This document shows, piece after piece, positions 47,482 to 60,300 of a DNA stretch of 63,289 nt. Both the position numbers and the translations under genes were made by a program. The notes beneath the pieces were generated by a model, which saw nothing but the letters and a program-made list of their open reading frames with translations, was not told the origin of the DNA and did not search any database. The stretch is taken from contig NW_019091395.1 of assembly GCF_001949145.1 (NCBI RefSeq), positions 803,263 to 866,551 of the forward strand, read 5' to 3'. This stretch comes from Acanthaster planci. Taxonomy: Eukaryota > Echinodermata > Asteroidea > Valvatida > Acanthasteridae. The stretch's first letter is position 1; each line of letters begins with the position of its first letter.

Positions 47482-50400
47482 CTTTCCGTTCAGACACTGG
47501 AAGCAACCTGTCATCCTGGCGCCACGCTTAGGAGCCAGGCCCACGGCGCAGGCAAACTCTGTCGCCTCCTCCAGCCTCCGTAGCCTGTGATTGGCCCTCA
47601 TGGAGCGTGCACAGGCAGCACACACAATGACAGGTTCAGATGATTTGATGCCCATTACAATGAATCCCTACGCAAAAAGGCAAAACAGGCTTCACTGGTT
47701 GGGGGAAACGGTGCACAGAACAGAGAAGTCTTTTGTTTTTCAAACAGTTATTAAAACCCCTTGTAAAAATAAAAACTAGAAATAGCAACACTGCAGTCTA
47801 TCTTGTGCCAACTGGCCGTATTGAGGATATCAACTACATTTCATATTTTAAAAGTAGGAAGTTGCATAGAACTTGTTCAACTTTAATTTATTGATTTAAT
47901 ATCAAAATGCTACTTATTGACTTACAGTCTGTTCCAGGGGTGTCTCTCCACACACTGCAAAGGTACACACACTAGCCTTATTGGCAGCAGTGATTTCTAC
48001 AAATAAAATGGACATTTAATCAAGTGACTAACAAACTTCAACAGACAAAACTGCATAAAAACTGGGAATGGTAGAGGCAATCCTTTGACGCTCAACTGTC
48101 TTCCAAAATATCTAACTAGAAAGAACTTTTCCCAAGTTGACACCAAACCTTCAGAACTGAATTCCTGAACAGTTGTGAACCTTTTCTCACTCATATCCGT
48201 TCAGGCCGAGCTGTTCAAAATGTGCAAATAGATTCCCTAGGTATGATCTTTCTGATCCTTTATGTCTCCAATTCAAATAAGATTCCTTTGAAGAGGACTC
48301 AATAAACCAACCTTTATCCTTGATGTCGGCTGCAAAGGCATCTAGGAAGCCAGTCTCCTTCTCGAATGACCACTTCTGGTTGGCCGCGCCATATCTGACT
48401 GTCCGGCCATGCTGTAGGGTGACCGACTGACCACAGAAGCTGCCTGGAGCCTGGCTGTCCTCATCCAATGCAACACTCGGCATCTGAGCACCCAAGACAA
48501 GGTCTGGGCTTGACTTGGAGCGGATGAAGCTGGTGTGGTGAAATAGAAAGATAAAGAAGAGCTTTGACTTTCAACAAGTATTACTGTGATTCGTGGTTAA
48601 CAGATAAGGGGTGCATGTGGCCAGGTGGGCTTATGTTGCAGCCTTGGTTGAGCCATTTAAACCTTGCTTACGTCTCTCTATACCAAGAAGTATAGATGGG
48701 TACCAGTGTTAGCTGGGTACAAATATCAGCCGGGTACCAGTATTAGCAGGGGAGCAATGTTAGCCGGGTACAAGTATTAGCTGGGTACCAGCATTAGCTA
48801 GGTATCAGCATTAAGTGGGTACCAGTATTAGCCGGGTACCAGTGTTAGCTGGGTACCAGTTTTAGCTGGGGAGCAGCCTGCGATGGACTGGCATCCTATT
48901 GAAGGGGAAAAATAAATGTTCTCTGTAGCTTCATGCCAAGGAAACTGCAGATTAACACAGACATCTTCGTTCTTTTAACAAGTAATCCTGCATTTTGTCA
49001 CACAGTTCACTTATGTGGACCAGCAGACCTGTTTATGACCAGTGAAGGGTCCTTTTTCTCTTAGTTTGATTTCAGAATATAGGACCCTCTTCTTGCCATT
49101 CATAGTCCCTCAGGGCACATAGGTGTGTACTAGTGACCTCACTGCCAGTCCATATGTGTGTAATATCTACCCCCAGACATTGTTGCAGTAGCCAGAATGT
49201 CGTTCTGTATTTTGTTTTGTTTGCAAGTGTAGTGACTTGCGTTTTGTGACGTTTTACTCCTAGAGGGCACTGTGTGAGCGCTCACATAATTCCGTTCCAC
49301 CATTTTATGCCGCGTTGTGCGGTGAATTTCTGAGAAAATTGTCCTTCTTTTGCAGTTAATTTGTGAAAACCTTGCCAGCTCAGCAAATTGAACCACCATA
49401 ACTGTCACTAATGTCACCATTGTCATCACAGCCATTGTCACCGTCACTACCACCACCACCAGCACACCAGCTTCCTACTGTCAAACTCAACTACTACTGC
49501 TACTCTACGACGCCACGCTGCTGTGTTTCTGCGCTATCTCTGTATTTAATTTAAGTCCCCCGGTCATAGATGACTCACAAATTATTATCACCTGACTTCA
49601 GACTTTGTTATTGCATAGCCCCCCCAGTTTGCCACATCATTCCAGGAAATAAAGTGACATCTGAGTTACATGTACATGTAACGGACATTATTTGATTACT
49701 AATCCCAGTGCGTGTCATTGCTGAGCCACACAGTTTGACGATCTGTAGCGCAAAGGCTACAATTGTTATATTTGTATGCTCACCCCTGCGTGTCCGCCTC
49801 CCATCGCTGCGAGGCGTCCTCGGCATTCTTCTTACACAGGACCACCCTGGACAACTCCAACTCAGGCTGTTCCAGCCCCACCACCAGGTAAGGTGCTGTT
49901 TTGACGGCTAGGAAGCCATCGGCAAACACAAAGCGCTGGTGGGAGAGCCTGGTGCTGCGTGGACTCTTTGGCTGCTTGGGCCTGACAAAACAGAAAGAAA
50001 CTTGTAAGGTGAGACGTCAATAACCATCACAAATGTTCACAGAATACCAAAGTGAGACGTTGCTTGGAACCAGAAGCTGCAGTACAAATGGAGTACACGC
50101 CCATGTTGGGTCCTGCACTGGTTCACACGTTGATGTCTTTTACACAAATAATAGAGTGTGTGACATATTCACTTTGGTACTCTATAGAGTACCGTGTACA
50201 CTTATGTGTGTAAAAGGCATTACGGCGAGAACCAGCCTGTGAACCAACGCATGCGTACTCCATTCGTTTGCACTGCACTTTCTGGTTCACAATGACATCA
50301 CACTTTGGTACTCTATAGTACATGTAAGTCAACAAAACACGATATTTCCTTTCAATTCTTTCTTGTATTCTATTTATTTTGGTTCGTCTGGGTCGAGGTT

Positions 50401-53400
50401 ATTAATCCCTACCGAGTTTACAATCAAAGACCAGAGGTCAAACCAAAATCCTGACTATCACTCTGCTGATCGGACTGGACACATACTTGAATTTCTTATA
50501 GAGATCGACGTTAGAGAAAGCCGCCTCCTCGCTGGCCGACCCCTGATTGACCTCCACCACCTCGTCTAAGCTGGCATTGAGGACTCGCTCCCAGGGCCAC
50601 TTCAGCCCCTCGGCTCGCTGGTCTGATGCTATGTGGGCTCGCTCGTGGGCACTGTCAAGCAAACCAGAAAACAAAAAACCAGTTAAGTCCTTTCATTGCT
50701 GGATACTGGAAAAGCTGGCATTGAGGTTGTGTCCACCTCAAGTCCCTTCAAATCTATCATGATATTGACCAGTCTTAGCAAGGCCACAAGCTATTCAAAT
50801 GAAGTGCAACAAAAGTATGCATATTTCTCATGGATATGTAGTCATGTTGACCCATGTATTCAGACTCGTGAGTTTTCAGTGTTTTCTTAGTTTGATATGC
50901 AGTTTTACTCCTATTGACTGACATCATTCCTGTGTGGCCATTTATTATAAAGCACACTGGAGCTCTAGAGGTTTATTCCTGACTCCAATGTTGCCAATGA
51001 ATTGAGTTAGGCTGGCAGTCAAATTTGGATTAGACACACCTTAAGGAGGGTAGTACAAATGTTCTTGTGAAAGGACTTGTGAATGAACTTGTGATGGATT
51101 CAACAACACCGGGTACATCACAGTGAAGAAAAGATTCAAGGACCACAACTTTATTAGATAATTTGTCTGACCATTCATCAGTGAGGTGTGCTTTACGTAC
51201 TAGAGAGCTACCCTCAAAGTCTTTACAAACAAATCTTCACCATGCCTGATGCAATGTCGTTCCACCTTGCTGAAAGTAAAACTTGGATATTGGGGTAAAA
51301 TAAACACTTGAAAAACCGAAATCAACACTGAGGGACTGTCATCATTTTTGGCCCAATTAATGACAGTTTTCATCAGAAAGTTCCATCGAATGACACGTTA
51401 TTGGGAAAGCAAAGAATCTTTATCCATTTGCGAACAAATCTGTGAGAAGAAAATCTTTACACTTTTTAATTCTGTTGGATTCAGACACTTTGCCACATCG
51501 GGGAACTTTTGTCCATGATTTTTCAAAGACATAGACCAGAAACATACTAAAAACAGAATAAAACCCTTAGTAGTGTATCCTGGATTTACAAGTTACACAA
51601 AATGAAAGCATTTCCTTAAATACACCTTGTATTTTCACTTTGTATCTTGTTTCACTGAGGAAACCACAACTTAAGCCATCACAAAGTAGTGACATTAACT
51701 GCTCTACATAAATGAGTCACGTTGTAATCTTGAGCTACTTTTCAGGCTTTTGAAAGACTCTTGTACAGTGTGTAAGCGATTGAAATCCTCAACATTATAA
51801 CATCTACACAACGTCTGTTTTCAACATACGAAACTGAGTGACACGTCAATACCAAGAGCTCGGCTTCCTCAATCTAATACAAAGTCAAACTCAAAGTAGC
51901 TCTGACGACTTGAGACAAATTTTGCACAGCACGACACATGTTTAGTTGTGCGAAGTATGATTTCCATTCACATAAAACCAAAGCACGATTTTTCCCCTTT
52001 GCATTATCATGTCCCGTGAGACTTGCACAGTCAATCTTTACCTCAAGTTTGCGTACACATCTCCGTCTGTCTCTGCCTCTTCAGGCTCTGCCTCCGGAGT
52101 GGGACCTTGCAGGATGTGCTGCCTCTCCTCTGGTGACACTGCAATTTGGTTGACCACAAGAGGGCTCCCTACAGCCAGAGCACCATCCACATCCAGAACC
52201 AGATCTATGGATAATGCAGGCATAATTGATTCCTATCAATTCTGGGTGCCGAGGTCAGCAAAGAGTTACTTTTTTGCAACTCTTTGCTGACTAAAAGAAA
52301 TTTAGTTCCATCATAACATTCCAAACACCAAACCTTATACATAAGGAGAAACAATTGTAATAGTCTACCCTGACCTCCCAACATTGGCTATCAAGAATTC
52401 GGAATCCTTTTCTCCAAAATTGAGAATTTTTCATGAAAAAGCAAAATATTCTTTGTACTACCAATCAGGAAAAATCAGTGCTGCTTTGTACAAGAGTTGA
52501 TTTAGTGATGATGTACAGTATCACAAGTACTCACCGATTCCATAAAATTTTAATTTCCACAAAAGTTTACATCATCTGAATGGTCCACAATAATTTTTCA
52601 TCTCCTAAATGTGTTGATTTGCCACAAAATTCAGCACAAATTCACGGCATGATACTTGCACACTTGACATGATTGTGGATGATTTCACAGCAGGGCTTAT
52701 GATCCAAACGTTCTTAGCTGTGGTACTGAGTGAAACTAGGCGCCACACAACACATAGAGTGTCAAATACAATGTAGTTGTCAAGGGCATTTTATCACGTG
52801 ATCACGTCCAACTCGCTGTGAGTACGCATTAAAAGAGGGCGCTGCCAAGGACGTGGCATTGCGGTGCAGTACATGCACAAGATTACGTGGACATTTTCTG
52901 GTAAATAATAGGCGCGTCAAAATTGCGATTTGGCAAAAATTTTAGAGGTGAAATCGGAGTGGTGGAAACAAAGTGAAACAGCAGAAATTCTCCACCAAAA
53001 TCGGGAAGGTTGGGAGGTCTGGTCTATCTTCTAGATAAATTCTTGTTTCAGGACCCCAGATCTGGACATGCGAGAGCAACTAAAATAAGTGAGACTAAAT
53101 CTAACATATGTGCCAATTTTCACGGTTAGCTTTTTGCACCTGCTAACACCCAGGCTACCTAAGTGTGGTGAAAGTCTTGTGTCTTGAATCCAATAAAAAA
53201 ATGAAAAAAGCTGTAGGTTGGGCTTTGGAAAATTTTGTCTGGTTGGATATGAACGTTTGATTGGACTTTTGGCAATTTTGGTTGTAGATCAACATTTCAT
53301 TAGAAAAACCACCTGTCAAGATCAGGGAAGAGGCCCTGGGTCTTGGGAAAAGGTCTGAGCACTCACTCATGGGACTACGTAGGGCACAGTACTGCTTGAT

Positions 53401-56400
53401 GGCGCCCACGTCGGCCACCAGCGTAGCCAGGATGGTTCGACGCTGCTGCTCCTGGCTGGACAGGTTGGGATCGCTCCAGGCCTCCCCGCATGAGACAAAG
53501 ACCAGCTGGTCCCGCTGCAGGTCATCCAGCGAGAAGTGCTCCCGTCCGCTCTCGTCGAAGAGTCGGCGCGCAGCGAAAGGCAGGTTGAGGAGGGATGTGC
53601 AGCGGTCCAGAAACTAAGCAGACAATAACACATCAACCTGTGACTTGATTCCACAAAGGCCGCTTTGTTTTGGTAGACTGATTAGAGACAGCTAATGGTT
53701 GTTGTATTGATGCATTACTCAATTTGGTATCCTGGGAGTAGACATTATGTGGGTAAACAACATTGAGGTTCATGTTGATTTTGACGGTGAAAGATTCTCT
53801 TGAAAGCCTTTACCTCTAGCGACTCCCAAATCATTTTGTCAGATTGCGTGATATTTGTGACCCGCTCTGCAAAAAGGGGAATAAGTCGCGCAATTCTAAA
53901 ATATGTTATGGCCTTTTCTATTTGGAGAGGGCAAAATGTCTTCAAAAATGTCATTTTGTGTTTTTCCTTTGTTAGCTTGTACAACATTTATGTTTTCAGA
54001 ATTTGTGACTACAAACATAAATACTGATGAATAAAGATGAAAAATTGATCATTCAGTAAGAAATCCTACATAGCATTGTGTTTCAGAGTGCTACACCTGA
54101 GCTTTTTCTCGAAAAATGCTTTTATCGAATCCGAAAATGTGGATATACAAATGTCTAAATATCTCCGGAACGCAGTGCACTACAGGGGTCCTTCATAAAT
54201 CCAATTGTAGCTTTTGATGTTCTCAATCCAGCCATATAAAAAACTGATAACTTATCACCCATTTTTCTAGCACCGGTCACATTTAGTCATTTCATGAAAG
54301 CTGCTTTATCCTGGATCATGTGTTTCAGCAGGACTGACCCTCAAAGACTAAAGCTGGACTTGAGTGAAAATGGAAAAGACTCTCAGTTTTACCAGTAAGA
54401 AGAAATGTTTGAAGAAAAAATAATCCAGGTCACACTGACGAAGTGCAGATGGGACAATGGAATCTACACAGATGGGCTATGTTGGGCACGGATCAGGGTT
54501 GGAATTTGAATGTAAGGAAAAGATCACAACACCTTGTACTTAAAACTGGTCTCTCTCCCCAAAGTCTGTTCATTTTGACAAAAAAGAGACTGCATGTATA
54601 TCAAAGTGATCTGTCATCTGCCACTGTCATTCCTCTTGCTCCCTTACCAGCTGAAACTCCAGGGCCTTGACTTCATCCTTCTTGGCCTGTCTCTTCTGGG
54701 CCATCTCCTCTTCCAGTTTCTCCACGCTCTTTTCACGTGACTGGCTGCGACGATGGGGCCGCTTGCCATTCATGGCCGTCCGATTCAGGTCTCTCATCAT
54801 CTGAAAATGGAGAGTGAAACTGAATACTGGAGATGGACCATAGAGTTACACATAAAACCAGAGCACTGATTCATGTACAAAGCGATACCTGCCAGGCGTA
54901 TCCATGTTTGTGCACAAACCCATGGAAAACTGGAAATTTTGTGTGGCTTTTGTAAGGCTATTTGCATATCTGCATCTGTATTCTAAAATAATATGTCAAC
55001 AAAGCCAATACACAAACAACCTGAACGCGCAATCAGTAAATGAGCGTTTCATTTTGCTCAGCGTCAAATCATGATCACCTAACACTAAATGACTAACATT
55101 GCCTCCAAGGCCAGTAGCTCGGCGGGTGTGAAAGGATTTTTTGTGAAACCAAGAAAGACTGCCGAAGGGGTTCTTTACAAAATGGGTCTATCTTTAATAT
55201 CACGACCCATAACCAAGAAACTGTTTTTCACTCTCTATGGTGCCTGTTGCCCAGGACCAAACCTGTGGCTTGACATGTGTTTTACTTGTAATCAACCTGT
55301 CCATGAGTTCACTGTGGACTTGTAGAAGCAGCTGAATCAATACCAAATGGTCACACAGCAAACCTACACATTTGCAACTGATCCCACAAGATGCCTTCAG
55401 ATCGTTTCTCAATCACTTGTTTTATTCTCTTCGTTTTGATGCGGTGAACCTGTGCGTACACCAAACAGCCGTTGTTGCTGCATACAAACACACCCTCTAT
55501 TGTTACCACTCAGAGCAGACTTGGAAGACGGAGACACTCTTTCTATACCTGCAAACCAACAACTCCACTACTACTTACATTGGTGAGGTCTGGTCCCACG
55601 ATATGAGCCATTCTCTGAACGTCCCGCTCGCCGTTCTTCAGAACCCTCAGCCGTAGTGGAACAGCTTGAATGCGAAGATGACCAACGAATTAACACTTGG
55701 AAGGCCATAATGAACAAATGTGAGAGGATCCTACAAAATGAGTCATAAGGCCATTTTTTTCTGTAATTTGCTCTTGTGTGGATCAGAAAGAGTACTGAGC
55801 TCTGTTTCGATGGATCACTAAGTCCTGCATCTTGATGAATATGGACACTGTGTAGGCCAAAAATGTTGAGGGTTCCTATCAATGTCCACTGTGCAAGATT
55901 CTTTTCAAGGCCTTCAACTCAAGACTGGTCAAGGTGACAAGTCTCCGACTCATTTTCCAGATGGGGTTTAAGGGTGGGAATTCGTGTTTTTGAAAAATGG
56001 TTAGACAACTTTCACGTACCATTTAAACATTTCATCGTGTAAACGTCTAACCCTTACCACGGGTGTCATCGAAAACTTTAAATGCAACAAAGTGTATACA
56101 ATGTTAAAAGTTAACACAAAGTTCCTTTGATGAATTCATGGTATTCCTTTGATATGACCGAGCAGTGAAATGTTCTGAAAATCAGATTACATTTTACAGG
56201 CATCGTTTACAATAAAAATGAACACCAGACTGCATCGATCTAAATGTCAAACCTCTAAAAGAGGCTGTTTCATTTAAAAGTTTTGGGAAAATCTGTGAAC
56301 CCATTTGTTACTCTTTTTGTTTAAACATTTAAACATTCCACCCTTAATGCGGTTACAAATTTTTATTATTACTAGGTGATACTTCAAAGATTGAAAGACT

Positions 56401-56761
56401 TCTGGTGTCCTAATCAATGCTGTGAAGCACAAAAGCCATACAGCATCCCTTATTAACACAATTCTCATCATCATATCTTTAGAATTTGTTTGCTTGTAGG
56501 GACCTACTTCTAAGCGGAGAATCCTTTTGATCTTGGCCGTAGGCCAGCTCCCCCTCCGAGCCACTCGGTTTGCGCGTCATCTTCTTGATGGGCGGGGCAT
56601 AGGGAATGAGATATCCCTCCATCGGCCAATCGCAGTCCTCGTTCCACTCGCCCTGGCTGTTGACCGGCCAGGAGTAAGCCAGCTTGTTCCACAGTGGGTT
56701 CTGGGCCTTGGTGTGTTTCCACTGGCCAAGGTTATCCAATCTCTCCTGCTTCAAGGCCCAC
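47482..56761 (-). CDS. DCDC1: DCDC1-like gene, middle part
   Basis: Exons: 56761-56504 (donor uncertain), 55645-55579, 54800-54648, 53613-53367, 52204-52042, 50651-50487, 49981-49784, 48529-48312, 47996-47926, 47667-47482. All use AG/GT and phases agree. Doublecortin signs are R-V-L-K-N-G-E-R-D-V (55645) and A-A-R-R-L-F-D-E-S-G (53613), here separated by a basic coiled-coil exon (54800: R-S-Q-S-R-E-K-S-V-E-K-L-E-E-E). Ricin-type-lectin-like or C-terminal DCDC1 stretches are F-V-F-A-D-G-F-L-A-V-K (49981) and A-N-Q-K-W-S-F-E-K-E-T-G-F (48529). Exon 47667 is cysteine-containing and Zn-like (C-A-A-C then C-F-Q-C). Exon 56761 has W-N-K-L-A-Y-S-W-P-V, a conserved DCDC1-type motif. The long exon chain and mix of domains fit DCDC1, a very large protein, rather than doublecortin itself. 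Confidence 0.75.
48697..48870. repeat. ~19-bp minisatellite GGGTACCAGTATTAGCTG
   Basis: About nine units in the intron upstream of exon 48529-48312; many contain GGTACC. Confidence 0.8.
50045..50310. mobile_element. 266-bp foldback MITE with an 18-bp central palindrome
   Basis: The ends are exact inverted copies (TACCAAAGTG and CACTTTGGTA). The arms match for more than 100 bases with differences (GGAACCAGAAGCTGCAGT versus its inverted relative). The centre GGTACTCTATAGAGTACC (50176-50193) is a perfect palindrome, and the end word recurs beside it. Intronic, non-coding. Confidence 0.7.
50970..52040. other. Intron of the DCDC1-like gene
   Basis: No coding sequence, array or mobile element recognised. 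The introns 52210-53360 and 53620-54640 are likewise featureless. Confidence 0.4.
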
Positions 56762-57319
56762 CTAGCACCCAGAAAAATGAGCTCCGAATTTACAATTTTC
56801 TGGAAAGCCTCCAGGATAGAAGATTCTTTGAGACTAACCTTTGATTCTGTCAGCACTTCTGCTAAGCAAAGTTAAGTGCATAGAAATGGCTGTATGAGAA
56901 TTAGCCAAAGGGAACACACTCGACAATTTGCTGGCAACATGCCTTGAAAAGTACGTTAAAATTGCTCTTGGCTTTATTAATAAAACTGTCAGCAATACAA
57001 TAACAGCCTTGTCACAAATGCTAACATTGCATATCTAGAATGGACATTTTCTCCTCCTTGTGAAGTCATATCAACCTTTTTCTCACACTGTTAACACCAT
57101 TTTAAACTGAATTTGTCTTGTTTCTCTGCCTTAAACAATATACAACCTTGACCCCAAAATGCCTCAGAACCTGTTTTTCAGGAGAAGGGATAACCGTGTG
57201 TGGACTTGGCTTTAGTCCACACGGGGTTCAGACAACCAGCATTATGGGAGCCTCCATTGTTCTAAGAGAACACACTTCAGCTGTGAAGTTTGAGTGGTGT
57301 GGATTATCTCCCATCATAC

Positions 57320-60300
57320 CTCTGTGCTTTTGCCCACGGGTGTCTGGCGGGCATACGGGGTATGACGGCCACGGCGTACACCTGCCCTGGGAAGGTGTCC
57401 CCCTCCTTCTTGGATGCGTCTTTCTTCTCGCCCCCTCCTCCACTCTCCTCACCCTCCTCGTTGGAATCAAAGTCCGGGTCAGCTCCGTAGGGATCGTCAG
57501 GGTCAGTCGGTGCCTGCTGCTGCTGCCGCTCGGCTGCCTGCTGTTGCTGGCTGAACCCCATCATCATCTCCATGGCAATCGCATCATCGTCTTGCGGCTT
57601 GGCTTCTATGTAGGTCAGTACTAATTCAGGCTCAGCCTGGGGAATATTAAAAATTAAGACAACTTCTCTTAAAATAAATCACGTGTAACTAATATGTCAC
57701 TATGTCCGTGATCTTTTTGGCAATGTTTAAGTCAATGTGCTCGTGTGCAATAGACTGCCCTCATGTTGAGCTTATCTGAAGTATCCAGACAACCAATACA
57801 ATAAAAACTGTGCAAACAGTTTCCATGGAACTTTTTGGCCATGTCCGAATCACTTGGCAATGGCCAGAATTTACACACGACTTAATGGGAACTGGCCACG
57901 GCCACTGCCATAGACTGGGAACTGGCCGCGGCCACTGCCATAGACTAGGGAACTGGCCGCGGCCACTGCCATAGACTGGGAACTGGCCGCGGCCACTGCC
58001 ATAGACTGGGAACTGGCCGTGGCCACTGCCATAGATTGGAACTGGCCCCGCCACTGCCATAGATAGACTCGTGCATAATTTCCAGCCGTAGCCAAGTGAT
58101 TTGAACGCGGCCTTTCTCTTCTACAGATTTATATACTAGAGAGACTTTGACTATGAGGGGCCTTTTGTGGCAAGAAAATAAGTAAGGAAGACCGTGCACT
58201 TGTGGGCAATTGAAAGGTTTCCAGAAAACCAGATGCATCAACCCTATACTGATGAGTGCTGAAGCTGTAAACAGGTCTAGCACCCTTCCTCCTCAAGAAA
58301 GTGATCTCACAGGTTCCACAAGACTAAACACACGCCCACAGAAGACAATACTGGTCCAGACAGAAACTGCTCCGTTTGCTGATATTTGAGAATGGAGAAT
58401 CCGTGTTCTCCACGGCCGAAAATTTTGGCAGGGTGGTAGACAAAATTGCGAGCGCGAAGTGTGAAGCCCTTATGGCATGGGGTCTGCAGCCCGCTTAAGG
58501 GCCCCGGAAAATTTTGGATTCTAGATGATCTGTGGTGCATTCTGGGACAATTTCCAGTCTACTTTCGTCTGTAATTTGGCCCCAAATCTGATTACATTTA
58601 CAACGTGAAATATTGGCGAGGATATCCTTCAGGAGGAATTTCTTCATCAAAAGATTTGATGAAGAAATTTCTGGAGCATTTTTAGCAGAATATGTTAGTG
58701 ACTCGAAACATGCTTGAGATAAGCAGAGCATGCGGTTTTCTTGATGATCAGTTGACTGTGAAAAGGCACAGTAAAAACAAGCCTCAAAATATGCTCTTGA
58801 ATAAAAAAGGACAAAAGAAATATGTTCAGGCAAAGATAAGTTTACAATTTCCAGCTCACGTCATAAAAATGAAGCAACCCCTCGATCGGAGCAGAGTGTG
58901 GGGGCCACTCAGGCATGGCATGGTCCTTCAACTAGTGCCTGCACTCACTCCGCAAAACAATGTTGCACCGCGGGTACCAGTCACATGCACTGCGTGTACA
59001 TGTACATGCTTGCGCAATACAATGTACGTGTACATGTACAAACATACTCGATGGTTTTACGGGGCAAGAGGTTGACTATGCATAACGGTAGGCAGCCAAC
59101 GATCACCATTGTCAGTACATCATAAGCGTCGTTGGTAAACTCAAGCTCGATCCACAAACTGCGGTAAACCTCTTTTTTACTAAAATCTTGGGAAAGTAGA
59201 CATTCGGAGAAAAATACACTACTCAAAAAATATCAGGGTGAAAAATTTTAGCGGGGCGGCCCAAAATTTTGGCAGGGCGGTCCGCCCTGCTAAAACAGCC
59301 CGTGGAGAAGACGGGAGAATGTATTTTTCTTTGCAGATTCAAGATTAAGACTGCAAGGACCATTTTCTTTTCAGTTTCTCAACACACAGCAACCTCAATT
59401 AATTTTTAACCTTCCAAAGTACCACCTTAAATGGTAGCCAATCTAAAGGCCGAGGCATGGCTGTCAGTGTTGTAGTAGACACCTCGTAGAACCATTCTAA
59501 GAGCCCCCCACACGACCATCACAAGACCTCCAGTCGGAGGTCAAATCACGAAACTATTCAAACGAACTGTGACAAATATTCCTTTGGCACCATTCACCCT
59601 GAAGGTTGTGACTGGACTTGTGTCTCATCTAGTGACTGAACTTGTGTTTTGTCTTGTGACCGGACTTCTGTCTGGTCCTGTGTTGTCTTGTGACTGGACT
59701 TGTGCCTGGTCTTGTGCCTGGACTTGTGTCTGGTCCTGTGTTGTCTTGTGACTGAACTTGTGTCTGGTCTTGTGCCTGGACTTGCGTCTGGTCTTGTGCC
59801 TGGACTTGTGTCTGGTCTTTTGAATGATCTTGTGATATCTTTATTACAACACTGCTATCTGCATTTTCCAACATCTGTGCTAAATAGACCCTACAAGTCC
59901 TGATAAGCGTAAATGACTTACCATAGCATGAATGAAACCATCCTCAGTGAACACCCACTGCTGATAGGGGTTGCCTTGCTGTCTGTAGACAGGATGAAAA
60001 AAAATTGCCCAATGCTGAGTCTCAAATAAAGGGGTACCTCGCAGTCTGAGTGCTCGTGAGATCAAACTGAGAAAAACTGACTGAATCAGCCGCATTTATG
60101 TGGCTGCCATCTTGAACTAGAAGTGAGGTTATGACTATGTACATCTGGATCTGTTGACTTGAGCTGGGTTTATAGCACAGACAGAGCCGTAGCTCTGGAA
60201 GTCCATTTCAGACACGACCTCAATGTGTAGCTGATGTAGATTAGTAAGGCTCCTTGCCAGTTCGCAGTGCTCACTGAATACCGTGGGTTAATGGATCACA

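Noticed and set aside
57889-58060. Gly-rich or cuticle-like protein (Y-G-S-G-R-G-Q-F-P repeats)
   Set aside because: Frames follow the 30-bp minisatellite and lie in an intron of the DCDC1-like gene.
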